Assembly: GCA_934317215.1 (NCBI GenBank)
Contig: CAKREH010000046.1
Span: 1-18,297 of the forward strand
DNA from: an uncultured Roseburia sp.
Lineage (GTDB): Bacteria; Bacillota; Clostridia; Lachnospirales; Lachnospiraceae
Reading direction: 5' to 3'
Length of the DNA stretch: 18,297 nt
Both the position numbers and the translations under genes were made by a program. The notes beneath the pieces are model-generated. The model saw only the letters and a list, made by a program, of their open reading frames with translations. It was not told the DNA's origin and did no database searches. Positions 1 to 6,038 of the stretch are shown here, piece after piece (within the stretch, counting starts at the first letter, position 1; each line of letters opens with the position of its first letter).

Positions 1-10
1 TATTATTGAG

Positions 11-53
11 AAAAAGAAAGCTGCGCCACAGCCTTGGCAGGCCATCGCGCAGC
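11..53 (-). terminator. Probable rho-independent terminator of the minus-strand cupin/flavodoxin genes
   Basis: Inverted repeat GCTGCGC (20-26) / GCGCAGC (47-53) encloses a second small dyad, GCC/GGC at 31-33 and 40-42. Read on the minus strand the stem is followed by a T-rich run (complement of 11-19). It lies 20 bases beyond the stop of the minus-strand gene that ends at 73. The fit is good but the stem is interrupted, so this is a moderate call. Confidence 0.55.
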
Positions 54-72
54 GATTTTGTTCAACTTGAAG

Positions 73-840
73 TTATCGGAGCAATTTATATATTTCATAG
101 GCAACCGGCTCACACCACTCATTCGATATCTCTTCACCCGGCACTTCAATTGCCAGATGAGAAAACCATTCATCCGGTGCAGCACCATGCCAGTGTTTCA
201 CTTCTGCCGGAATATTGATACAGTCACCAGGCTTCATTTCTATAGCATCTTCTCCCTCTTCCTGATAATATCCTCTTCCGGCAATACATACTAAGATCTG
301 CCCACCTCCACTTTTTGCATGATGGATGTGCCAGTTATTTCTGCATCCAGGTTCAAATGTCACATTGAAAATTCCAACCTGAGAAGTGGAGATCGGTGCA
401 AGAAAACTTCTGCCAGAAAAATACTGTGCAAAGCCATCATTTGGTGCACCAATTGGGAATACCATCTCTTTTGCATGCGCCCGCATTGCTTCCTCTTCGT
501 ATGGTAAATCTCCTTCACCTGCCTCCCACACTTCCTTGGCAAGATTGAAAACAGCCCATGCTTTTGGCCAACCTGCATAGAATGCGACATGTGTGATCAC
601 TGCAGCGATCTCTTTTTGTGTCACACCATGATTTTTGGCATTTTGAAGATGATATTTTAAAGAAGAATCCGTAATTCCGGAAGCCATCAGAGCAGCCACT
701 GTAATGATACTTCTTGTTTTTATATCAATATCCTGATTATTCCAGTTTTCACCGAAAAGTACATCATCGTTAAAATGTGCGAACTCCGGTGCAAATTCAC
801 CAAGTGCATTTCGTCCTGCTGTCTGTACTATTTTTTCCAT
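73..840 (-). CDS. Carboxymuconolactone decarboxylase-like / cupin fusion protein
   Basis: The 255-residue protein has two domains. Residues about 10-108 resemble the carboxymuconolactone decarboxylase (CMD/AhpD-like) fold, with the typical stretch ITVAALMASG and a helix containing KYHLQNAKNHGVT. No CxxC peroxidase motif is visible, so an AhpD-type peroxidase role is unlikely. Residues about 150-245 form a cupin with metal ligands H171 and H173 (WHIHH), a Gly-rich turn and H216/H218 (KHWHG), a usual set for a metal-binding cupin. The ATG at 840 follows a GGAGG on the minus strand at about 851-855. The gene lies 28 bases downstream of the flavodoxin gene on the same strand, so the two are probably cotranscribed. 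Such CMD-cupin proteins are widespread in Clostridia, often next to flavodoxins and LysR regulators. The substrate is unknown and cannot be inferred here. Confidence 0.85.
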   Translation of the reverse strand: MEKIVQTAGRNALGEFAPEFAHFNDDVLFGENWNNQDIDIKTRSIITVAALMASGITDSSLKYHLQNAKNHGVTQKEIAAVITHVAFYAGWPKAWAVFNLAKEVWEAGEGDLPYEEEAMRAHAKEMVFPIGAPNDGFAQYFSGRSFLAPISTSQVGIFNVTFEPGCRNNWHIHHAKSGGGQILVCIAGRGYYQEEGEDAIEMKPGDCINIPAEVKHWHGAAPDEWFSHLAIEVPGEEISNEWCEPVAYEIYKLLR

Positions 841-868
841 AGTCTGTATACCTCCATAGCACTGTTAT

Positions 869-1339
869 TTATAAAGATTTTACCCACTCACTGATTTCCT
901 GTTTTGTTCCACGATTTAACAGACGGCCTTCTGCGATCACTGCATCTGGTGTGGATGGCTGCAATTCCTTTACAGTATTACCGAATCCACTTCCACCGGA
1001 TGTTGCAAAAAGCACGATCTTTTTACCGCTAAAATCATAAGTTTCTAAAAATGTATTGATGATTGTCGGAGCCACATACCACCAGATTGGAAATCCAAGA
1101 AGGATTTCATCATAAGAACTCATATCCATCTCTTTCTCCATGATCTCCGGTCTGTATTTCTTATCACTCATTTCCACACTGCTTCGGGATTTTTTATTCA
1201 TCCAGTCAAGATCAGCCTTTGTATATGGAACTTTCGGCTCAATCTCAAATAAATCCGCTTTTGCTTCCTCTGCAATCATCTCTGCTGCTTTTTTTGTTGT
1301 TCCGCTTGCACTGAAAAATGCCACTAATTTTTTACTCAT
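869..1339 (-). CDS. Flavodoxin-family protein
   Basis: The 156-residue protein has a flavodoxin-like fold. The N-terminal phosphate-binding loop is FFSASGTTKKAA (about 8-19). Around residues 80-95 is GFPIWWYVAPTIINTF, the flavin-ring region typical of the short flavodoxin (Flavodoxin_4-like) group. A later segment LFATSGGSGFGNT also fits FMN contacts. It probably carries electrons as a soluble cytoplasmic FMN protein, or acts as a small FMN oxidoreductase; partner unknown. The ATG at 1339 is preceded by a GAAAGGGG ribosome site. It is the first gene of a pair with the CMD-cupin gene and is separated from the LysR gene by 126 bases that hold a long inverted repeat. Confidence 0.88.
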   Translation of the reverse strand: MSKKLVAFFSASGTTKKAAEMIAEEAKADLFEIEPKVPYTKADLDWMNKKSRSSVEMSDKKYRPEIMEKEMDMSSYDEILLGFPIWWYVAPTIINTFLETYDFSGKKIVLFATSGGSGFGNTVKELQPSTPDAVIAEGRLLNRGTKQEISEWVKSL

Positions 1340-1370
1340 AATAAAAAGCCCCTTTCTTTGCGAATTTCCT

Positions 1371-1423
1371 GTATAAAAATAGATGTATAAGATTTGAAAT
1401 TCTCTTATACATCTATTTTATAC
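1371..1423. repeat. 53-bp AT-rich inverted repeat between lysR and flavodoxin genes
   Basis: The left arm 1371-1392 and right arm 1403-1423 are complementary over 21 bases, with a single extra A in the left arm and a 10-base loop (1393-1402). It sits downstream of the minus-strand lysR stop (1466) and upstream of the flavodoxin start (1339). It could be the lysR terminator, although no long T-run follows on the minus strand, or an operator/attenuator for the flavodoxin gene. The arms are directly visible; the function is inference. Confidence 0.6.
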
Positions 1424-1465
1424 CCCATTATTTTATTATGTCTAATGCTTATATTGAATTCTATT

Positions 1466-2344
1466 CTATGCCTGAAAAGCATTTATTTCTTCTATCATTT
1501 TACTGACTGCCAGAGAATATGGGATGTTTCGCCTCCAGGCAATCACAGTACTTGTCATGATTTCGGGAGAAATTCTTCGCTGTACAAGAATGTCCTCTCT
1601 CCAATACTTTGCGGCACCTTCGATTGATATTGGATACCCCAATCCATTTGCCGCCATGACTCCCGCATTGGTTCCAAGATTACTCGTAAAAGCAATCTGC
1701 AAGTTCGAAAAATCTTTTCCAAACCAATTGGCAAGTTCACTTTGAATATTCATTCTTTCGGGCAGAATCAATGGCTTTCCGATGAGGTCTTCTTTTTTTA
1801 TAAGCTCTTTTTCTGCCAGCGGATCATCCGGTCGCATTCCGACACACCAATGATCACAATCTGCAATCCGAATATAATCCAGCCCTTCGGTGTCCACTGG
1901 TTCCAAGAATAATGCAATATCTACAAGTCCTTTTTTCATCATCTCATAAACCGTATCTGCTGTTGCGGTATGAAGTGAAATCTGAACCAGTGGGTATTTT
2001 TCTTTATACGTTTTACATATCCCTGCCAAGGTTTCTACTGCCGCAAATTCACCGCATCCAATGGTTATAGTGCCCTCTACAATATCTTCTTTTCCCTTCA
2101 GTTCCTTCAGTGTTTTTTCTTCAAGATTAAGGATTTCCAAGGCACGTCTTTTTAATAAAATTCCTTCATCAGTAAGGGTAGTCCTTTTCCCATTTCGAAG
2201 AAACAATGTAATTCCAAGTTCATCTTCCAATGCAGCCATTTGCCTGGAAAGCGTTGGCTGAGTAATATGCAATTGTTCTGCTGCTTTTGTAAAGCTCTGT
2301 TCTTTTGCCACTGTCAAAAAATAGCGCAATAGTCTTAATTCCAT
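1466..2344 (-). CDS. LysR-family transcriptional regulator
   Basis: This is a 292-residue LTTR. The N-terminal winged helix-turn-helix (residues 1-60) has the classic pattern MELRLLRYFLTVAKEQSFTK, then AAEQLHITQPTLSRQMAALE, then ELGITLFLR. The remainder is a periplasmic-binding-like effector domain of usual length. I chose the ATG at 2344 because LTTRs normally begin MELRxLRYF and a GGGA lies 8-12 bases before it; a TTG at 2368 would add eight residues and has no clear ribosome site. It may control the downstream flavodoxin and CMD-cupin genes on the same strand, or the divergent metY, from which it is separated by about 240 bases. A CATTC-N8-GAATG dyad (2388-2405) upstream is a candidate autoregulatory site. 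The effector is unknown. Confidence 0.93.
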   Translation of the reverse strand: MELRLLRYFLTVAKEQSFTKAAEQLHITQPTLSRQMAALEDELGITLFLRNGKRTTLTDEGILLKRRALEILNLEEKTLKELKGKEDIVEGTITIGCGEFAAVETLAGICKTYKEKYPLVQISLHTATADTVYEMMKKGLVDIALFLEPVDTEGLDYIRIADCDHWCVGMRPDDPLAEKELIKKEDLIGKPLILPERMNIQSELANWFGKDFSNLQIAFTSNLGTNAGVMAANGLGYPISIEGAAKYWREDILVQRRISPEIMTSTVIAWRRNIPYSLAVSKMIEEINAFQA

Positions 2345-2387
2345 ATTTTTTATTCCCACAACTTCCAATTTATTCTCTTCATTATAT

Positions 2388-2442
2388 CATTCAATAGAAC
2401 GAATGCATACAATTTCAATCCTGCTCATGAATCATATCATTC
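2388..2442. promoter_or_regulatory. Candidate LysR-type operator dyads
   Basis: CATTC (2388-2392) and GAATG (2401-2405) form a dyad with an 8-base spacer that fits the loose T-N11-A rule for LysR-family sites. A second partial dyad GAAT-N6-ATTC lies at 2429-2442. Both are just upstream of lysR in the lysR-metY divergent region. Their assignment to this LysR protein is inference. Confidence 0.35.
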
Positions 2443-2505
2443 GTAATGTCCGACACCGCTTCCAGTCATCCAATTCGAAAAATAGAAAAAAGTGGAAAAA
2501 ACTTC

Positions 2506-2534
2506 TTGCAATTTATTATCTTTACTGCTATACT
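2506..2534 (+). promoter_or_regulatory. Sigma-A-type promoter of metY
   Basis: The -35 box TTGCAA (2506-2511) and -10 box TATACT (2529-2534) are separated by exactly 17 bases. Transcription would begin near 2541, leaving a leader of about 48 bases before the GTG start at 2589. Confidence 0.7.
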
Positions 2535-2550
2535 CAGTTAAAACATAATA

Positions 2551-2571
2551 TTCCTATATGACAAGTAGGAA
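2551..2571. promoter_or_regulatory. Candidate repressor operator in metY leader
   Basis: A perfect dyad TTCCTA (2551-2556) / TAGGAA (2566-2571) with a 9-base centre lies about 10-30 bases after the predicted metY transcription start, a position suited to a repressor. The AT-rich shape recalls Rrf2-family operators such as CymR, the cysteine regulator of Firmicutes, but this is only a resemblance; no regulator of that family is encoded in the window. Confidence 0.4.
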
Positions 2572-2588
2572 ATGAAAGGAGCGATACA

Positions 2589-3821
2589 GTGAAATTTAAT
2601 ACATCTTTGCTGCACGGTGCTTTTCGGGGGGAACCGCAGACAGGAGCAACATTAACACCAATTTATCAGTCGAGTGCATTTGAGCAGGAGTCGGCGGAAC
2701 GTCTGGAAAAGATATTTCATAATCAGGCTCCGGGATTTTCCTATACGAGGATCAATAATCCGACGGTGGAAGCATTTGAGAAAAGGATGACCGTGTTAGA
2801 GGGCGGTAAATCGAGCGTTGCATGCGCATCCGGAATGGCAGCGATGTTTAATGCATTTGCAAACATCTTACAGGCGGGAGATGAGATCGTATCGAGTGCG
2901 AGCCTCTATGGTGGAAGCATTGATCTCTTCCGGGATCTTGAAGCATTTGGCATCACGACTCATTATGTCGAAAACAACGATCTCGATGCATTCTGCAAAG
3001 CGACCAACGCACACACAAGACTCTATTTTGCAGAGACACTTGGAAATCCGAGGCTGGATGTGACAGATATCAAAGCGCTGGCAAAGCTGGCACATGAGAA
3101 TGGCGTACCGCTCATTATCGACAACACAGCAGCCACCGCATATCTGGTAAAACCGCTTTCACTGGGCGCAGACATTGTAGTCAACTCTACTTCGAAATAC
3201 ATCAATGGAAACAGCAACTCGATCAGCGGAGTCATCACAGACGGCGGAACATTTAAGTGGGATACCGAAAAATATCCGGGTATGCGTGATTTTGTAAAAT
3301 TTGGACCGTTTGCCTACACTGCAAAATTGAGAAACGGACTGTTCCGCAACACCGGAGCCTGTCTCTCGCCGCAAAATGCATTTTTAAACAGCATTGGGCT
3401 TGAAACGTTAGGACTCCGCATGGAGCGTATCTGCGACAATGCAATGCAGCTTGCGGCTTATATTGAAGAAAACTATAAAGACATTACGGTAAATTATGCA
3501 GGGTTAGAGACGAGCAACTGGTATGAGATTGCAAAGAGCCAGTTTGACGGTCATTACGGCGGCATCTTTACCTTAAGGCTTGGCAGTAAGAAGCGGGCAT
3601 ATGCATTTATCAATGCATTAAAATATCCGCTTAAGGTATCTAATATCGGCGATACCAAAACACTTGTCATCCATCCGGAATCGACCATCAGTGTACACAG
3701 CACAGAGGAAGAAAAGAAAGCGGGCGGTGTATTTGATGATCTGGTGCGCGTCAGCGTCGGTATTGAGGATATTGATGATCTGATCTGGGATTTTAAGCAG
3801 GCGATTGAGAACCTTTCTTAA
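2589..3821 (+). CDS. metY: O-acetylhomoserine sulfhydrylase-like PLP enzyme (MetY type)
   Basis: The 410-residue protein is a Cys/Met-metabolism PLP enzyme (fold type I). Visible landmarks are the N-terminal substrate region TPIYQSSAF (23-31) with SYTRINNPT (51-59), the cofactor phosphate region ACASGMAAM (78-86), ETLGNPRLDV (149-158), the PLP aspartate in IIDNT (176-180), and the Schiff-base lysine K203 in NSTSKYING. It would replace the acetyl group of O-acetylhomoserine with sulfur to give homocysteine. The loop after K203 reads NSNSISG, where textbook MetY has a GGHG-type sequence. The start is GTG at 2589 with GAAAGGAG ahead of it. It stands at the head of a sir-tusA-trx-thiS-thiF-JAMM series, which points to sulfur coming from a carrier-protein thiocarboxylate rather than free sulfide. 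Family assignment is firm; the sulfur donor is inferred from context. Confidence 0.92.
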   Translation: MKFNTSLLHGAFRGEPQTGATLTPIYQSSAFEQESAERLEKIFHNQAPGFSYTRINNPTVEAFEKRMTVLEGGKSSVACASGMAAMFNAFANILQAGDEIVSSASLYGGSIDLFRDLEAFGITTHYVENNDLDAFCKATNAHTRLYFAETLGNPRLDVTDIKALAKLAHENGVPLIIDNTAATAYLVKPLSLGADIVVNSTSKYINGNSNSISGVITDGGTFKWDTEKYPGMRDFVKFGPFAYTAKLRNGLFRNTGACLSPQNAFLNSIGLETLGLRMERICDNAMQLAAYIEENYKDITVNYAGLETSNWYEIAKSQFDGHYGGIFTLRLGSKKRAYAFINALKYPLKVSNIGDTKTLVIHPESTISVHSTEEEKKAGGVFDDLVRVSVGIEDIDDLIWDFKQAIENLS

Positions 3822-3837
3822 AAAACGAAAAAATACC

Positions 3838-3883
3838 AAAGTGTTACAGTAATGCTTTAAAACGGGCACTTTAAAGTGTTACA
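3838..3883. promoter_or_regulatory. Paired AAAGTGTTACA repeats and 12-bp palindrome before sir
   Basis: AAAGTGTTACA occurs twice in the same orientation, at 3838-3848 and 3873-3883, 35 bases apart. A perfect palindrome CACTTTAAAGTG (3867-3878) overlaps the second copy. The second copy also contains TACAAT (3880-3885), which could serve as a -10 box, with only a weak -35. A regulatory site for the sulfite reductase transcript is plausible but unproven. Confidence 0.4.
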
Positions 3884-3944
3884 ATAGAAAAGCACAGTAG
3901 AATACCAGGATATTGAAAAATCAGAAAAGATAAGGAGTGTAAAG

Positions 3945-4811
3945 ATGGCGGGAGTTGATTATGCAGCATTAAAAAAAGGCGGATTCATGAGGCAGAAACA
4001 GAAAGGATTTTTCTCACTTAGAATCCAGGTGGTCGGAGGTAATCTGACTGCAGAAAATATTAAGACCGTGGCAGAAGTTGCGGAAAAGTACGGCAAAGGC
4101 TATGTACATATGACATCCAGACAGGGAATCGAGATACCGTTTGTCAATTTTGAGAATATCGAGGAAGTAAAAGCAGAGCTTGCAAAAGGCGGCGTGAAAC
4201 CGGGTGTCTGCGGACCGAGAGTCCGTACCGTTACAGCCTGTCAGGGTTCGGAGATCTGTCCAAGCGGATGTATTGATACCTATTCACTGGCACAGGAGTT
4301 AGATGAACATTATTTTGGACGCGAACTTCCACACAAGTTCAAATTTGGTGTGACCGGATGCCAGAATAACTGCTTAAAGGCAGAGGAGAATGATATCGGA
4401 ATCAAAGGCGGCATGGAAGTTTCCTGGGTTGAGGATAAATGTATCGGCTGCGGTGTCTGCGAAAAGGCGTGCCGTCAGGGTGCAATCAAGTGTGAAGGAA
4501 ACAAAGTGACGATTAACCGCGATCAGTGTAACTACTGCGGCCGCTGCGTGAAGTCCTGTCCGACGGATGCATGGGAAGGAAACAGCGGATATCTGGTTTC
4601 CTTCGGTGGATTGTTCGGAAATCAGATCTACAAAGGGGAGCAGCTTCTCCCAATCGTACATGACAAAGAGACACTGTTCCGTGTCACCGATGCAGCGATC
4701 GACTTTTTTAGAGATCATGCAAACCCGGGCGAGCGTTTCCGCCTGACGTTACAGCGCGTCGGCGAGGAAGAGTTCCGTAAGAAGATCAGAGAAGCCTACG
4801 AGGGAAAGTAA
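3945..4811 (+). CDS. Siroheme-[4Fe-4S] sulfite reductase with 2[4Fe-4S] ferredoxin domain
   Basis: The 288-residue protein begins with a nitrite/sulfite reductase ferredoxin-like half-domain (about 20-80, HMTSRQGIEIPF). Next comes the siroheme-[4Fe-4S] ligand set C99-x5-C105 (TACQGSEIC) and C139-x3-C143 (GCQNNC). Inserted after it is a two-cluster ferredoxin domain with C166/C169/C172/C176 and C195/C198/C201/C205. This domain order is that of the compact anaerobic sulfite reductases (AsrC-like and related). It would reduce sulfite to sulfide in the cytoplasm with six electrons from ferredoxin or an unknown partner; no AsrA/AsrB subunits are encoded nearby. The ATG at 3945 follows AAGGAG. It corresponds in position and role to Sir in the Wolinella homocysteine cluster. 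Dissimilatory use seems unlikely because DsrAB/DsrC-type genes are missing here. Confidence 0.9.
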   Translation: MAGVDYAALKKGGFMRQKQKGFFSLRIQVVGGNLTAENIKTVAEVAEKYGKGYVHMTSRQGIEIPFVNFENIEEVKAELAKGGVKPGVCGPRVRTVTACQGSEICPSGCIDTYSLAQELDEHYFGRELPHKFKFGVTGCQNNCLKAEENDIGIKGGMEVSWVEDKCIGCGVCEKACRQGAIKCEGNKVTINRDQCNYCGRCVKSCPTDAWEGNSGYLVSFGGLFGNQIYKGEQLLPIVHDKETLFRVTDAAIDFFRDHANPGERFRLTLQRVGEEEFRKKIREAYEGK

Positions 4812-4880
4812 GGATTTCGGGCAGAAAAACATGCATGCAGGAAAAAATTGTATATAAAAACAAATAGATATGTAACAAAA

Positions 4881-4986
4881 AAATATGCATGCAAGAACAA
4901 ATATGCATGCAAGAACAAATACGCATGTAAGAACAAATATGCATGCAAGAACAAATATGCATGCAAGAACAAATATGCATGTAAAC
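4881..4986. repeat. 18-bp tandem repeats (about 5.9 copies)
   Basis: The unit AAATATGCATGCAAGAAC occurs at 4881, 4899, 4917, 4935 and 4953, with a partial sixth copy at 4971-4986. Copies 1, 2, 4 and 5 are identical; copy 3 has two transitions. Each holds the palindrome GCATGC or ATGCAT. A decayed copy is visible near 4828-4845. Because 18 is a multiple of three, the array is open in several frames, including a plus-strand frame 4848-5126 that begins with TTG and encodes repeats of YACKNK. The array fills most of the 265-base gap between sir and the tusA-like gene. It could be a simple minisatellite, a protein-binding array, or a Cys-codon-rich leader; sequence alone cannot decide. Confidence 0.95.
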
Positions 4987-5076
4987 AAATAGATGCAGCA
5001 AAAGCATGTATACAGAAAACAACCTGGAGCAATCAAAAACGCAGCATATATAATAAGAAGAAACAGGAGGGAAGAA

Positions 5077-5328
5077 ATGGAAATCGCAGGAATTGCAATC
5101 GACGAAACAGTAGATATTACCGATAAAGTATGCCCGCTCACTTTTGTAAAAGCAAAGGTAGCGCTGGAGGAATTAGATGACGGCGAAGTCATTGCCATCC
5201 GCATGAACGATGGCGAGCCGGTACAGAACGTACCGCGCAGCGTCAAGGAAGAGGGACATCAGATCTTAAAACTGGTGGACAATGAAGATGGAACTTATAA
5301 CCTGATCGTCCGCAAAGTAGAAGGATAG
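5077..5328 (+). CDS. TusA-family sulfur carrier protein
   Basis: The 83-residue protein has the TusA/SirA fold pattern: MEIAGIAIDETVDITDKVCP with the active cysteine C19, a long helix (FVKAKVALEEL), then strands with GEPVQNVPRSVKEEGHQI. Classic TusA has CPxP; here it is CPLT, so the second proline is replaced. It probably receives a persulfide on C19 and passes sulfur on. The ATG at 5077 follows AGGAGGG; an upstream in-frame ATG at 4993 would add 28 non-conserved residues and lacks a ribosome site. The thioredoxin gene begins eight bases after its stop. In the context of sir and the thiocarboxylate carrier it may be a second sulfur donor. Family is confident; role is inferred. Confidence 0.87.
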   Translation: MEIAGIAIDETVDITDKVCPLTFVKAKVALEELDDGEVIAIRMNDGEPVQNVPRSVKEEGHQILKLVDNEDGTYNLIVRKVEG

Positions 5329-5336
5329 GAGGAATC

Positions 5337-5657
5337 ATGGCACAGCGAATCAATAAAGACAATTTTGAAGAAAAAGTCCTGAAAAGTCCGCTGCCGGTTC
5401 TGGTAGATTTTTATTCGGACAGCTGTATCCCGTGCAAACAGTTATCACCGATACTTGGAGATATCGAGGACGAAAGAGAAGACACACTTTCTGTATATAA
5501 AGTAAATGTCAACTATGACATGGAACTTGCTGAGAAATACGACGTCATGGGCGTACCGGCACTTCGGTTGTTTGTGCAGGGCGAGGTCAAAGCAGAGAGA
5601 GCCGGCGCAGCAGGAAAAGCTGATATTGAGGCGTGGATCGATGAGGCTTTGAAATAA
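5337..5657 (+). CDS. Thioredoxin-like protein with CIPC active site
   Basis: The 106-residue protein is a full single-domain thioredoxin. VLVDFYSDSCIPCKQLSP places the redox pair at C30 and C33 as C-I-P-C instead of the usual C-G-P-C. The cis-proline is present at P74 (GVPAL). There is no signal peptide, so it is cytoplasmic. The ATG at 5337 follows AGGAGGAA, overlapping the end of the TusA-like gene region (8-base gap), which makes cotranslation likely. It may reduce the TusA persulfide or a cluster enzyme and so release sulfide. No thioredoxin reductase gene is nearby. It may instead be a general thioredoxin; the altered dipeptide and position favour a dedicated partner. Confidence 0.9.
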   Translation: MAQRINKDNFEEKVLKSPLPVLVDFYSDSCIPCKQLSPILGDIEDEREDTLSVYKVNVNYDMELAEKYDVMGVPALRLFVQGEVKAERAGAAGKADIEAWIDEALK

Positions 5658-5681
5658 GGCTGCCGCAATTCCAATGGCTTT

Positions 5682-5701
5682 CGGTAATGAGGTGTTTACC
5701 G
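5682..5701. other. Small hairpin between trx and hcyS
   Basis: CGGTAA (5682-5687) and TTACCG (5696-5701) form a 6-bp stem with an 8-base loop in the 159-base gap after the thioredoxin gene. No T-run follows, so it is not a standard terminator; it might stabilise or process the transcript. The rest of the gap shows no gene. Confidence 0.35.
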
Positions 5702-5816
5702 CATAATATTTGCACCAAAAAAATGAAAACCGTTTAGATTTTTTGCACATGCAGAAAATGATGATCCATAAAAATAGCGGGCACACAAAAAAGGTTCCGC
5801 GGAAAAGAGGAGAAAC

Positions 5817-6038
5817 ATGCAGATCACAGTAGCAGGAAACAAAAAAGAAGTAAAAGATGATTTAAAATTAACAGAACTGTTCGAGTTAGAGCAGGTGGAA
5901 ACCCCGGAGTATGTGACCGTTTCCATCAATGAGGAATTCGTTCCATCCGAGCAGGTGGAATCAACCGTATTAAAAGATGGCGACAACGTAGAATTTTTAT
6001 ATTTCATGGGAGGAGGCAGCTATGGCGTTAACAGATGA
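5817..6038 (+). CDS. hcyS: ThiS-like sulfur carrier protein with C-terminal tail (HcyS type)
   Basis: The 73-residue protein is a beta-grasp carrier of ThiS type: MQITVAGNKKEV at the start, VTVSINEEFVP in the middle and KDGDNVEFLYFMGGG near the end. Ordinary ThiS and MoaD end exactly at Gly-Gly. Here the glycines are residues 65-67 and are followed by SYGVNR, so the protein cannot be activated until the tail is removed. This is the arrangement described for HcyS of Wolinella succinogenes, whose terminal alanine is cut off by the JAMM protease HcyD. The ATG at 5817 follows GAGGAGA. Its last 17 bases overlap the start of the E1-like gene, and its glycine codons also form that gene's Shine-Dalgarno site. 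No thiazole genes are nearby, which argues against ThiS function. The role is strongly suggested by context but not proven. Confidence 0.85.
   Translation: MQITVAGNKKEVKDDLKLTELFELEQVETPEYVTVSINEEFVPSEQVESTVLKDGDNVEFLYFMGGGSYGVNR
6011..6016 (+). promoter_or_regulatory. Shine-Dalgarno of hcyF embedded in the Gly codons of hcyS
   Basis: AGGAGG at 6011-6016 lies five bases before the ATG at 6022 and is at the same time part of the GGA-GGA-GGC codons for residues 65-67 of the carrier protein. The ribosome site thus constrains codon choice at the functional C-terminus and links translation of the two genes. Confidence 0.8.

Noticed and set aside
2342..2368. TTG start at 2368 for the LysR gene
   Set aside because: The ATG at 2344 gives the usual LysR N-terminus and has a better placed ribosome site.
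2506..2588. SAM or T-box riboswitch in the metY leader
   Set aside because: The leader is under 60 bases, too short for these elements, and has no terminator hairpin.
3945..4811. Dissimilatory sulfite reductase
   Set aside because: The protein is a compact single subunit with a ferredoxin insert, and no DsrA/B pair, DsrC or membrane electron-transfer genes are in the window.
4881..4986. CRISPR array
   Set aside because: The units are directly abutting 18-mers without unique spacers, and no cas gene is present.
4749..5246. Long minus-strand frames over the 18-bp repeats, with hydrophobic Cys/Phe/Leu repeats
   Set aside because: The repeat unit is a multiple of three, so every frame stays open. 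These frames overlap sir and tusA on the opposite strand, and have no ribosome site or recognisable domain.
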